Below are positions 27,316 through 36,285 of a stretch of 64,000 bases of DNA, piece by piece. Each line of letters opens with the position of its first letter. Position 1 is the first letter of the stretch. The position numbers and the translations under genes were made by a program. The notes beneath the pieces are model-generated. The model ran no database searches and was not told the DNA's origin. It saw only the letters and a program-made list of their open reading frames with translations. Source of the DNA: Marinicella gelatinilytica (GTDB taxonomy: Bacteria; Pseudomonadota; Gammaproteobacteria; Xanthomonadales; Marinicellaceae); the NCBI RefSeq assembly GCF_026410405.1, contig NZ_JAPMLN010000010.1, positions 1 through 64,000 of the forward strand. Direction: 5' to 3'.

Positions 27316-27582
27316 GTGTTTAATTTTGTTTTTCCAGCCTTTAATAAATCTCGTACAAGCTAATCAGGTTATTTGATGAAAATTTGTGGGTATATATGAA
27401 AATGACTGGTAAAATCCGTTAATCAGTATAAGTGAATGATTACAAGTTAAATTATTTAGTAATAGTTTGTAGGAATCTTTTCTTATTGCCATTTTAATAA
27501 ACCGAATTGTTATTAGACTCAATGCTAGGTTCGCCTGATAAGCCTAGTATTCTATGAATTATCCAGACGAGGAGTAGTTGTA

Positions 27583-28248
27583 ATGCTTAGCAAAAACTTA
27601 ATTGATTTTTTTAATGGAGGAAAGCACAGAAGAATCAGTAAATGGCTGCATTATTTTCCAGTATATGAAACGTATTTAAGACCTTACAGAAAAAAACCGA
27701 TTAAAATGCTTGAATATGGCATTGGGCATGGTGGTTCTTTACAGATGTGGAAATGGTATTTTCATAAAAAATCTCTAATCGTTGGAGTTGATATTAAAGA
27801 ACGTTGTAAATCTTTAGAAGAAGATCGAATAGAAATTCGAATTGGCGACCAGGGTAATAATGAAACCCATGATAAAATTCATGAAGAATTTGGCGCGTTC
27901 GATATTATTTTAGATGATGGCGGGCATCATATGCATGAACAAATCGTCACATTTGAAAAGATGTTTCCGAGATTGAAAGAAGGTGGTTTATACATAGTAG
28001 AAGATTTACACACAAGTTACTCCGAAAAGCATGGTGGTGGGCTTGAAAAACCAGATACTTTCATTGAATACAGCAAGAATTGGATTGACCATATGCACGG
28101 TTGGCACAAACGGTTTAACGAGGGTCTTGAACCAAACTACTACACAGAACATATTGCAGGCATTCATTATTTTGACAGTATTGTTGTGTTGGAAAAAAGG
28201 AAAAGAGAGAAGCCTGTTACACAAAGAATCGGCCCCGACAGTTTTTAA
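27583..28248 (+). CDS. Class I SAM-dependent methyltransferase, sugar O-methyltransferase-like
   Basis: A 221-residue methyltransferase. The SAM loop is MLEYGIGHGGSLQMW, followed by IVGVDIK, and the core motif DIILDDGGHHMHEQIVTFEKMF resembles macrolide-sugar O-methyltransferases of the MycE/TylF type. The metal-coordinating Asp residues of that group appear present in LDDGG and VEDLHTSY. GAGGAG lies nine bases before the ATG, one of the few clear ribosome binding sites in this region. A role in methylating a sugar of the local glycan is an inference from neighbours. Confidence 0.82.
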   Translation: MLSKNLIDFFNGGKHRRISKWLHYFPVYETYLRPYRKKPIKMLEYGIGHGGSLQMWKWYFHKKSLIVGVDIKERCKSLEEDRIEIRIGDQGNNETHDKIHEEFGAFDIILDDGGHHMHEQIVTFEKMFPRLKEGGLYIVEDLHTSYSEKHGGGLEKPDTFIEYSKNWIDHMHGWHKRFNEGLEPNYYTEHIAGIHYFDSIVVLEKRKREKPVTQRIGPDSF

Positions 28249-28366
28249 AATACTGTCATTTTAAAGATGAGTATAATTTCCAGCGGCTATTAGTTGCTTA
28301 GATGACCGATTAATTTTTTCAGGAAGCTGAATTTATTTTTCCGAAATTAAATTATATTTGTAGTTA

Positions 28367-30439
28367 TCAGGAAAATTTGATCAATAACTGACGTGAAGTC
28401 GGTTTTAATAACAATTCATCATTGGTTGTTTTTAACAGTTCTGCTCCCAGTAAGCTAACTGGTTTTTGGTTGCTTCTTAATGAAATTAGAGATTTGTTAT
28501 TAAAATTAGCTACATTTATTCTAATTTCTTTATTCTTATAATTAATGTCAAAAGGCATTATATTTATTACTTTGTTAACATAATATTTCATTCTTGTGGT
28601 TGGGGTAATAATAACCTCTTTGATTTTCTGGAAGTTATGAGCATATTCCGTTACTTTGAGTGTGTTTTCTGAATAATAAGCTATGGCATTTCTAATTTGC
28701 CACAATACTTTAGGCACTTTTATAACCACACTTGAAGTTTCGCCTTGGTACCTCATGGTGTTAATATCAGCACTTCTTTCAAGGGTTGTGCCTTGCATTT
28801 CAGCGAAATTATACTGTTTGCTATTTATGCTTATTGAAGTCGGCTTGTGTTGCTTTATTTTTTTAGAGAGGGCCATTTTTGAGATGATGAACTTACTCGG
28901 AAAAGCCTTTAGTTTGACAGAAAATTTAATATACTTGTTATTCCCTGACGCTTTTTCTTCAGGAATGTTGGGGACTAATAAATCTACTTTATATAGTCCA
29001 GGTTTTTCATCCTGAACTTGCTGATATTTGGATTCATATAACTTATTTTGATTTTCATCATAAATTAAAAATTGAATTTCAAATGCGGAATTAGCGGTTT
29101 TGCCAAGTATTTCAGATTCGACATGAAAGCTATCACCAGACTCGCACCTGAAATAACTTCCTCTAACCATAAAGTTCTGTTTTGTAAAATGGTGCTTAGG
29201 AAACTTAAAGTTAATATCATTTTGATTTTCTAATCGACTGATTAACAATCCATTGTCAACAGATTTTCTTTCGGTTGAACCCGGTAAAAGTTGATAGCCA
29301 ATTAATCTATTTACTTTCCTCCCACCAGCAAAAAATAACTCAGTGGTAAACCCAAAATCATCGTTATCATTGATGATTCTTTGGTTATATGATTTATGGA
29401 AAAGTTGATTAGAATGTGCAGATAAATAATGATTTTTAAGTTCATATTCGACATTATCAGATAGTTGGCCATGTCCAAAATAATAATTACATTCAGAATA
29501 TGGATCAAAACTGGTTTTTTGTTTTAGTGAGTTAGTTAAATTACTATAACCTACTTCATCCAAGAACTTATTTTTTGTGGCACTAAAGCACCTGACCAGT
29601 AAGCCATTTTTATTAATTTCGAAATAAACTCCTCCCAGATGACCTTGTCCAAATGGCCCCCAGGAGGTAGGTGGGTTAAATCCGCCAATGCGTCCGTTTG
29701 AAACATATAAGCGATCATCAAGATTTTTAACCTCATATTGGTGATTGTGACCATGAAACCAACCAAGAACACTTGGATGTGAATTTATAATTTCAAGTAG
29801 CTCATCACTGTTTATGATTACTCGATAACTTGTTTCTCCATTGTTAAATGTTGTTCCCGCAATACTGTTATGAGAAAAAATTAATGTGGTTTTATCTCGA
29901 TTCATTAATAAATCATGCTCAAGCCATCGAATACTTTCTTTGTTAATTAAAATGGTGTCTGTTAATTGCGGCAATGATACAAAGTGAACGCCCTTATAAT
30001 CAAAGCTGTAATAAGGTCTGAAATTCATGCTGCCAATTTTTGTTGCAGTAATCTCTGTATCAAAAGGGCCTTTGCCTAATTCATGGTTGCCTACTATGTA
30101 ATGGAACAATGATCTAGGAAACTGATTTGCCATTTTTGATAGCCAATGGTTTCTGGCTTCATTTCTTTCTTTTTCGTTTAAGTATCCATGGTGAATATCT
30201 CCTGTATCAAAAACCACATCAAGATTTGGGAACCTATTTTTGATTGTCTGAATAGCTCTTGATTGTTCTTCTATAGAAGGTTGTTGTGCTTCACGCATGC
30301 CAATATGAGCATCAGAAATAATAAACCCTGAAATATGATTTTTTTCAGGTAATTGATTTCTGCTGTTATCACAGCTTAATAACAGTCCTGAAGCAGAGCC
30401 TACGATTACAGACGATTTAATAAAGTCTCTTCTTTTCAT
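28367..30439 (-). CDS. Exported calcineurin-like metallophosphoesterase
   Basis: A 690-residue protein with an N-terminal Tat-like motif (MKRRDFIKS) and hydrophobic stretch ending in LLLSC, which could be a Tat-exported lipoprotein signal. Residues 35-280 are a metallophosphoesterase with the full motif set: SDAHIG, GDIHHG, GNHELG, FSHNS and GHNHQYE. The last roughly 400 residues are beta-rich and unrecognised. It may remove phosphate from, or cut a phosphodiester in, an exported polymer. It lies alone between the methyltransferase and the two-glycosyltransferase operon, convergent with the former. Confidence 0.82.
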   Translation of the reverse strand: MKRRDFIKSSVIVGSASGLLLSCDNSRNQLPEKNHISGFIISDAHIGMREAQQPSIEEQSRAIQTIKNRFPNLDVVFDTGDIHHGYLNEKERNEARNHWLSKMANQFPRSLFHYIVGNHELGKGPFDTEITATKIGSMNFRPYYSFDYKGVHFVSLPQLTDTILINKESIRWLEHDLLMNRDKTTLIFSHNSIAGTTFNNGETSYRVIINSDELLEIINSHPSVLGWFHGHNHQYEVKNLDDRLYVSNGRIGGFNPPTSWGPFGQGHLGGVYFEINKNGLLVRCFSATKNKFLDEVGYSNLTNSLKQKTSFDPYSECNYYFGHGQLSDNVEYELKNHYLSAHSNQLFHKSYNQRIINDNDDFGFTTELFFAGGRKVNRLIGYQLLPGSTERKSVDNGLLISRLENQNDINFKFPKHHFTKQNFMVRGSYFRCESGDSFHVESEILGKTANSAFEIQFLIYDENQNKLYESKYQQVQDEKPGLYKVDLLVPNIPEEKASGNNKYIKFSVKLKAFPSKFIISKMALSKKIKQHKPTSISINSKQYNFAEMQGTTLERSADINTMRYQGETSSVVIKVPKVLWQIRNAIAYYSENTLKVTEYAHNFQKIKEVIITPTTRMKYYVNKVINIMPFDINYKNKEIRINVANFNNKSLISLRSNQKPVSLLGAELLKTTNDELLLKPTSRQLLIKFS

Positions 30440-30628
30440 TGAATAACTCAGTTTATTTGGGTCATGTTATTTGTTAGGTTAAGATGTTTTTATTATTTCT
30501 TTATTATGCAATATTGCACTTTTCATCTATTGCTAAATAACCCTGTAATGATAACATAGCTTAATGAGACGCGTATTACATATTGAGCAAGGGGTTATTT
30601 AAGGGATAAAATTGATTGTAACTTGATT

Positions 30629-31585
30629 TTATTTATGTATAAAAAGTTGTTGAGTAGCATGTTTAATTTGTGCGATTGATTCATTCAAAAACTTATCTTC
30701 AGATACAAAATATGGCAAGGTAATTTTTTCCTGTAATGCAATAATAAGTTGGAGTGAATAATCAGAAATACAACGTTTTAACTCAAGCACTTTCGGGTGG
30801 CGTTGTTGATGTTTATTGTAATGATATTCCAATTCTTTTTGATTAGGAAGAATGGGCGCTATAAATTCCTTTTTGATTGTTTTACCGCCATTAATAAAGC
30901 GATTAATGGCTCCGGCCAGACCACCAAAGTGACAGACTTTGTCCGTATTTAGATGAGTGATGGTGTTTTTATTTAAATGTAAAGCCAGAGATAACGCTTT
31001 ACAGGTGTCAACTAAAAAAGGTTCTTTAAGTGCTTGAATATCTTTATGCCCTGCTAAGGTTTTAGGGATTTGACTTTTTCTGAAGTATTGCTCAAATCCT
31101 ACTTTATAGTTTATATTGGCTAAATTTACAGCAGGTCTTTTAAAAACCGAAAAAAAAGACGTAGCCAACGGTGTTCCTGATTGTGTAGCAATAGCAGATG
31201 CAGCAAAGCCCTTATAGTCTGTAGTTGTGTTTTCCGGGCGATCACCGAGACAAACAACATCAAACTCGAGCAATGCGGATTGTATGTCTTCAATAATGGG
31301 TTGAGTTGGAAAAATGTCATGGTCCGCGAAACAAAACAATTCATCCTGACTTTGCTCAAAAGCATAATTTAATGCTTGGCCGTGGCTTAGAATCCTTTTT
31401 GTTGGGATGTCTAAAATATCGATAAATGAGTATCTTGAAGTGTAAGCTCTTAGTGCTTTAATTTCATCCAGGTTGAACCCATTAGCAACAAGTATAATTC
31501 GTTCAAATCCGTATTTATTAAAGGCAGCAGACAAATCTACCAAGTAAGGAAATGTTTGTGGTAAGTGTACAATGTGAATATTCAT
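30629..31585 (-). CDS. Putative glycosyltransferase, paralog of the next gene
   Basis: A 318-residue protein with a GT-A-like N-terminal half: ERIILVANGF, ILSHGQALNYAF and the acidic metal motif ELFCFADHDIFP. A later CHFGGLAGAINRFINGGKT segment may hold a metal-binding His. The upstream gene product shares the same ordered blocks (VANG, K-x-LSHG, CF-x-D-x-D, H-x-GG), so the two arose by duplication. Its ATG overlaps the stop of that gene by four bases. It is probably cytoplasmic; the sugar is unknown. Confidence 0.72.
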   Translation of the reverse strand: MNIHIVHLPQTFPYLVDLSAAFNKYGFERIILVANGFNLDEIKALRAYTSRYSFIDILDIPTKRILSHGQALNYAFEQSQDELFCFADHDIFPTQPIIEDIQSALLEFDVVCLGDRPENTTTDYKGFAASAIATQSGTPLATSFFSVFKRPAVNLANINYKVGFEQYFRKSQIPKTLAGHKDIQALKEPFLVDTCKALSLALHLNKNTITHLNTDKVCHFGGLAGAINRFINGGKTIKKEFIAPILPNQKELEYHYNKHQQRHPKVLELKRCISDYSLQLIIALQEKITLPYFVSEDKFLNESIAQIKHATQQLFIHK

Positions 31586-32568
31586 AAAGCTTCAGCGTAA
31601 TACTGCTTAATGATTGTTTCTATTGTATCAATCTTCGACAAAAAGTTTTCATCTGATAAATCTTGGGTCGGTTTAGGCGTCTCATCCACATAATGGGATA
31701 TAAGTTGAAAACAATAACGTGCTGCTGCAAGACGTTGTTGCCTTCTTAAGTAAAAAATTTTATTATCTGTGTCTCTTTGGGAGTTTAAGTTAAATAGCCA
31801 AGAGTCCTTTGAGGCTATTTCATATAAATCGGTATCGGTTAAATTATACTGAGCATGAATAAGTGTTTTATCGCCATTGAGCATCCAGGAGCTCATACCG
31901 CCAATATGAAGTAAGCTAAGTATTTCAACATGAGTAAACGAATGACGGTCTAATTCAAGTGCCGCTGTTAAAACTTTGCCTGTATCGAGTTTGCGACTCG
32001 TTTCGTCAATCCCTTTTTGATTCAAAATTCGTCGAATTTTGTCTGATTTAATTTGCTTAAAAATAGCATTGTCAAATCCAATATTGTATTTATCTATAAG
32101 ATACTTTATTGTTTCGGTGTGGTAGATACAAAAAAAAGATGCTAAGTTATCACTACCGTCAGGCCATCGATTGCAACGCCCTAATACACCTTTAACCTCG
32201 CTATCATCCCAAAACATCGCATCACAGGAAGAAATGGCTTTAATTTTGTTGTTTATCTGAATGTCATTGGCTTGTGAATCAATTGAAATGATGTCAGAAT
32301 CACAAAAACAAAACCAGGGATCATTGTGTTGAGCTAACAGCACGTTTAAGGTTGCGCCATGTGATAATACCTTTGATGTTTTTAGTTGCAAGTAGTCACA
32401 TTGTATTTGATTACAAAATGTTCTTAATTCAACATCTTCTTTGTTAGCTAATCCGTTTGCAACTAAAACAATATTAATGTCTTTCCGCTTATGCAAACTC
32501 CATAAGGCAAATTTAAGAAATCTTAAAGAATTTGGGGTAATAATAATATAAAACTTAAATGGTGTCAT
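31582..32568 (-). CDS. Putative glycosyltransferase, paralog of the downstream gene
   Basis: A 328-residue protein related to its neighbour at 30629-31585: INIVLVANGLAN, KVLSHGATLNVLL, WFCFCDSDIISID (DxD-type) and LLHIGGMSSWMLNGDKT occur in the same order. The ATG at 32568 lies just past the sulfotransferase stop (32571); an earlier in-frame start would overlap that gene by over 30 bases. Predicted GT-A glycosyltransferase acting with its paralog, perhaps adding successive or alternate residues of one glycan. Confidence 0.72.
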   Translation of the reverse strand: MTPFKFYIIITPNSLRFLKFALWSLHKRKDINIVLVANGLANKEDVELRTFCNQIQCDYLQLKTSKVLSHGATLNVLLAQHNDPWFCFCDSDIISIDSQANDIQINNKIKAISSCDAMFWDDSEVKGVLGRCNRWPDGSDNLASFFCIYHTETIKYLIDKYNIGFDNAIFKQIKSDKIRRILNQKGIDETSRKLDTGKVLTAALELDRHSFTHVEILSLLHIGGMSSWMLNGDKTLIHAQYNLTDTDLYEIASKDSWLFNLNSQRDTDNKIFYLRRQQRLAAARYCFQLISHYVDETPKPTQDLSDENFLSKIDTIETIIKQYYAEAL

Positions 32569-32570
32569 TG

Positions 32571-33329
32571 TCAGATATCTTGAACCCAAGGGTTTTCTTT
32601 CCACTTTAATAAAGTAGGTAATTCATACAACTCAAAATGTAAATTATTAACTAATGTATCATGGGCATCTTTAGAAAGGCTAGACGAGTAGCTTCCTTTA
32701 TGAGAGTGCTCATAATTGTTTATATCTAATGGTTTAATATTCATGGAAGTTAAAATTTGAATTAATGCTTTGCCAGGATTTTTCCATATTAACTCAGCAG
32801 AAAATATATGACACTGTGAAGAAGGAAAATATTTCCATAAATTTAATAATTGTGGATAATATCGACTTCTATTTATATACTGAAAGCGGTCATGAGATCT
32901 GCTTTTAGAGTTACCGGCTAATTCCGCATTTAAAGCCTCTTCAAAAGACAGTGATTCGGTTTTTCGATTGACTTCCATATTCCAGGCAGAATAGGCTCGC
33001 TGGATTGGATTTCTAAGTAATATAACCCAATTTGCATTTGGGTTGTACTTATGAACTCTTTTTACAGCATTTTGGCGAAAAATATAGTCAGGCGATATAT
33101 CGCACAATATTTTAGTGCTTGAATTTATTTCAAAATCGCTATGATATCTATCTATTGCTGATGACAGGGGTATATTGTTAGTAAAATTCTTATCTACATC
33201 AAAAAAGTGACCCTCTTTTTTGCAATGAACTGAAATATTTTTATGATGGCGAAAGTAATTACTAATAGATCTAGTTCCTGACTTTTGAACACCACCAATA
33301 AAGGCAGACACTAAAATTGAATTAGACAT
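32571..33329 (-). CDS. Sulfotransferase, heparan-type P-loop fold
   Basis: A 252-residue sulfotransferase with the PAPS loop FIGGVQKSGTRSISNYF at the N-terminus and the 3'-phosphate motif WVILLRNPIQRAYSAWNMEV. These match the NDST/heparan-sulfotransferase-like group, which modifies carbohydrates. It heads a three-gene operon with the two paralogous glycosyltransferases, so the substrate is probably their glycan. The ATG lies directly after the T-tract of the upstream terminator with no Shine-Dalgarno sequence, which suggests a leaderless or unusual start. Confidence 0.88.
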   Translation of the reverse strand: MSNSILVSAFIGGVQKSGTRSISNYFRHHKNISVHCKKEGHFFDVDKNFTNNIPLSSAIDRYHSDFEINSSTKILCDISPDYIFRQNAVKRVHKYNPNANWVILLRNPIQRAYSAWNMEVNRKTESLSFEEALNAELAGNSKSRSHDRFQYINRSRYYPQLLNLWKYFPSSQCHIFSAELIWKNPGKALIQILTSMNIKPLDINNYEHSHKGSYSSSLSKDAHDTLVNNLHFELYELPTLLKWKENPWVQDI

Positions 33330-33332
33330 AAA

Positions 33333-33356
33333 AAAAGGCGGTTAAAACCGCCTTTT
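33333..33356 (-). terminator. Strong terminator between the secreted protein and sulfotransferase genes
   Basis: AAAAGGCGGTT and AACCGCCTTTT form an 11-bp palindrome. On the minus strand a T6 run follows, and the sulfotransferase ATG begins immediately after it. It closes the transcript of the secreted protein gene at 33394-34167. Confidence 0.88.
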
Positions 33357-33393
33357 ATGGTATCACGAATAAATGAATATTCAATGTAGATTA

Positions 33394-34167
33394 TTAATTT
33401 GATCCAATGAATGTTTGACGACGGGATTCAAATTCATCAAAATGTAATTCTTCGTTTCCAAGTACATTTGCATAAGCTTGTGTTGCACCAACAGTACCGA
33501 TATTAACGCGTTTTACACCTACAAGTAAGTTGTTATCAATGCCGGTCTGTTCCCAGTTAGGTGAAGATTCAACGTCGTTGTTTACCCAAATACGACACTC
33601 GCCTGTACCGGCTCCCATTTTAATTTCAACTTCAACAACATTCCAACCTGGCTGCAAAGTGACAGTACCTGGATTAACATCATTAGGATCTCCAAAACGA
33701 GCGCGGTTTCCAGGTGAATTCAAGTCACGACAAAACCCTCCAAGACGGGCTTCATTATTGCCTAACCCAACAATAAACATTTGCAAAATAGAAGGTCTTG
33801 CGCTTATATCAATATTAGTTCCAACTTGATTTTCGAAATTTCCTGCAACAAATGCTTTTGTACGATGTTGAGGCCCCATTGCATTATTCATTATATTAGT
33901 TGCATCAACATAAAAACGAGCACGATAGCTTGTTTCTGCTGAAGCCAAATCGTCGCGTACAGTACCAATGCCGTTATTATTAGGACCATGGGTAACTGTT
34001 AGTTTGCAATCAGTACCTGCAGCTCCAGGGCTAGTAACAGCAAAAGAACCGCCGTTTGCGGCATTACTAATATCCCAAGCAGCAGGTGTTGCTGGGCAAG
34101 TTTGTGCATATGCGCTCATGGATAAGCCAAATAATGCACAAACGCTTAAAGTTTTAAAAATTTTCAT
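33394..34167 (-). CDS. Secreted beta-rich protein of unknown function
   Basis: A 257-residue protein with a clear Sec signal peptide cleaved after AYAQ or nearby (about residue 22). The mature part is Gly/Asn/Thr-rich with four Cys residues, and looks like one jelly-roll (concanavalin-like) domain: ETSYRARFYVDATNI, GWNVVEVEIKMGAGTGECRIWVNN and a closing HFDEFESRRQTF. Such domains often bind carbohydrates, but no catalytic residues can be named. A strong ribosome binding site (AGAGGAAC) precedes the ATG and a strong terminator follows, suggesting high expression as a single gene. Confidence 0.78.
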   Translation of the reverse strand: MKIFKTLSVCALFGLSMSAYAQTCPATPAAWDISNAANGGSFAVTSPGAAGTDCKLTVTHGPNNNGIGTVRDDLASAETSYRARFYVDATNIMNNAMGPQHRTKAFVAGNFENQVGTNIDISARPSILQMFIVGLGNNEARLGGFCRDLNSPGNRARFGDPNDVNPGTVTLQPGWNVVEVEIKMGAGTGECRIWVNNDVESSPNWEQTGIDNNLLVGVKRVNIGTVGATQAYANVLGNEELHFDEFESRRQTFIGSN

Positions 34168-34357
34168 TTGTTGTTCCTCTTAATTAAATGATAGTTGTGG
34201 CCATCAAAAGATGTAGACCTAATATTGAAAACGTAAACAGATTTAAAAACGGTCAAATTAAATTATAAATTATTTATTTTGTTTAATTATTTGATAATTG
34301 ATTTTTGCAAAATCAATCTGTCTCTTAAGTTAGTCTAGTTATAAATTTTGATTAGCA

Positions 34358-36280
34358 TTAGTTCAATCTCATAAACCCAATTGCTTCATCTTCGGAATTA
34401 ATTTGGGGTATCTCTGGGAGGGATTTTAGCAGAATTTGACCGTAGGGTTTGGTTTTGAATCTTGGGTCGCAGAGGATGAGGAGGCCGTGGTCGGTTTCGC
34501 CGCGGATGAGGCGACCGGAGCCTTGCTTTAGGGTGAGGGTGGCGTGGGGAATTTGTAGTTCCTTGAAGGGGTATTTGCCTTGATTTTTGAGGTGATTTTC
34601 TTTGGCTTTCTGTATTGGGTCATCGGGGTGCAGGAATGGGATGCGGTCGATGATGACACAGCTGAGACCGGTGCCGCTGACATCGACGCCTTCCCAGAAG
34701 CTGTAGGTGCCAAGTAGTAGGCCGTTACCGTCATTTCTGAATTCTTCTAAGATTTGGGAGCTGTTGCTGTCGCTTTGTACATATAAATTTCGGTCGATGG
34801 CGGCTTGTTCAAAAAATGCTTTGGCGGCTTCGCGGTTTCTTTTCGCGGTGAACAGGAAAAATATACCGCCTTGTATGGTTCGGATAATCGGCAGCAGGTA
34901 TTGAAACAGCTGAATGTTGTAATTGTGGTGATTGGGTTCGGGCAGTCTGCCAGGTTCCGGTAGCAATAATCTGGCTTGTTGGCGGTAATTAAATGGACTG
35001 TCTACAAATAGGGTTTGGGCGTTATTGAAACCAGTTTGGGTTTGAAAGTGGTTAAAACTTTGGTTGACGGTAATGGTGGCTGAAGTCAGGATCCAGGCGG
35101 CGTCGATTTTGGCTTTAAAGCGACTTAAGGGCCCGGCAACATCTAAGGGTGATTTGTGCAGGGCAAAGCGGTTGTTACCGGCTTCGTACCAATAGACATG
35201 ATCTGTGCCATCTGCTTTCATCATGTCGCTCAGTAGATCCAATAAACCACCGAGTCGCAGATAGCATTGTTCAACAGCTTTATCGGCGGCGACCATGGAT
35301 TCCAGGGCATTGAGTAAATCGCGGCCATTTTGTTCAAATAAGCTCAGTTCATTACTGATGTCTTCGTTATTAAGCAGTTCTTCCATGGAGCGCCGGTTGT
35401 CGAGTGCCACCATGGTGCTTTGGGCTTTTTTTAGGCTAATTTCAAAATCGAAAAAGCTGTCTTGGATGGCGGCAAATCCACCTTTAACTTCGCCGACGGC
35501 GGTTTTAATGTCGACCAATAAATCTTTGCATTGTCGGCTGGTGATGTTTTGACTGAAAAATCGCTCGGCGATGCCTGATAATTGATGGGATTCGTCAATT
35601 ATGATGACTTCTGCATTGGGTAGCAGTTCGCCATAGCCTTCTTCTTTGAGCGCCATATCGGCGAGCAATAAATGATGATTAATGACCAGAATGTCGGCAT
35701 TCATGGCGCGATTTCGTGCTCGGTAAACAAAGCAGTCATTGTAAAGCTGGCAGTCTTTACCGAGACAGTTCTCTGCCGTTGAGGTGATTTCTCGCTGGAC
35801 AATGTTGTTATTGAACTCGTCACTGAGTTCTGCTAAATCACCTGAGTCAGTTTGCTCAATCCATATGGGTAGTTTTCGATAAAGTGTTTTGTTGGCCGGG
35901 TATTTTGCCACGGCTTTGTGCAAAGACTGTTGGTAGCGGTAATGACAGAGATAATTATTGCGACCTTTGAGGAGTCTGATTGTTGGGTTTTTTTTGAATT
36001 TAAGTTGTGATAATAGAAAGGGCAAGTCCTTGTTAAATAGTTGATCTTGTAGATTTTTGGTGCCGGTGGAGATAATGGTTTTTTTGCCGGATAATAAGGC
36101 CGGGACCAAATAAGCGAAGGTTTTACCGGTTCCGGTTCCGGCTTCGGCGATCAAGGTTTTATTATCGCTAATGACATCGGCAATGGTTTGGGCTAAATCA
36201 AGTTGGGTTTGGCGTGGTTGAAAGCTGTCCATAGCCGTGTCCAGCAAGCCTTTTTCACCTAATACGCGTTCAATATCCAT
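34358..36280 (-). CDS. DinG/YoaA-type Fe-S ATP-dependent DNA helicase
   Basis: A 640-residue XPD-like superfamily 2 helicase. It has Walker A EAGTGTGKT, the DEAH-box variant DESH in VIIIDESHQL, and C-terminal motifs GTYSFWEGVDVSG and LKQGSGRLIRG. Four Cys that could hold a 4Fe-4S cluster are present: one in NNYLCHY and three in CLGKDCQLYNDC. Length and the Fe-S Cys favour YoaA/DinG-type helicases acting in replication repair. The ATG at 36280 starts five bases after the TPR lipoprotein stop; an upstream TTG at 36295 is less likely. Confidence 0.9.
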   Translation of the reverse strand: MDIERVLGEKGLLDTAMDSFQPRQTQLDLAQTIADVISDNKTLIAEAGTGTGKTFAYLVPALLSGKKTIISTGTKNLQDQLFNKDLPFLLSQLKFKKNPTIRLLKGRNNYLCHYRYQQSLHKAVAKYPANKTLYRKLPIWIEQTDSGDLAELSDEFNNNIVQREITSTAENCLGKDCQLYNDCFVYRARNRAMNADILVINHHLLLADMALKEEGYGELLPNAEVIIIDESHQLSGIAERFFSQNITSRQCKDLLVDIKTAVGEVKGGFAAIQDSFFDFEISLKKAQSTMVALDNRRSMEELLNNEDISNELSLFEQNGRDLLNALESMVAADKAVEQCYLRLGGLLDLLSDMMKADGTDHVYWYEAGNNRFALHKSPLDVAGPLSRFKAKIDAAWILTSATITVNQSFNHFQTQTGFNNAQTLFVDSPFNYRQQARLLLPEPGRLPEPNHHNYNIQLFQYLLPIIRTIQGGIFFLFTAKRNREAAKAFFEQAAIDRNLYVQSDSNSSQILEEFRNDGNGLLLGTYSFWEGVDVSGTGLSCVIIDRIPFLHPDDPIQKAKENHLKNQGKYPFKELQIPHATLTLKQGSGRLIRGETDHGLLILCDPRFKTKPYGQILLKSLPEIPQINSEDEAIGFMRLN

Positions 36281-36285
36281 GAGGC

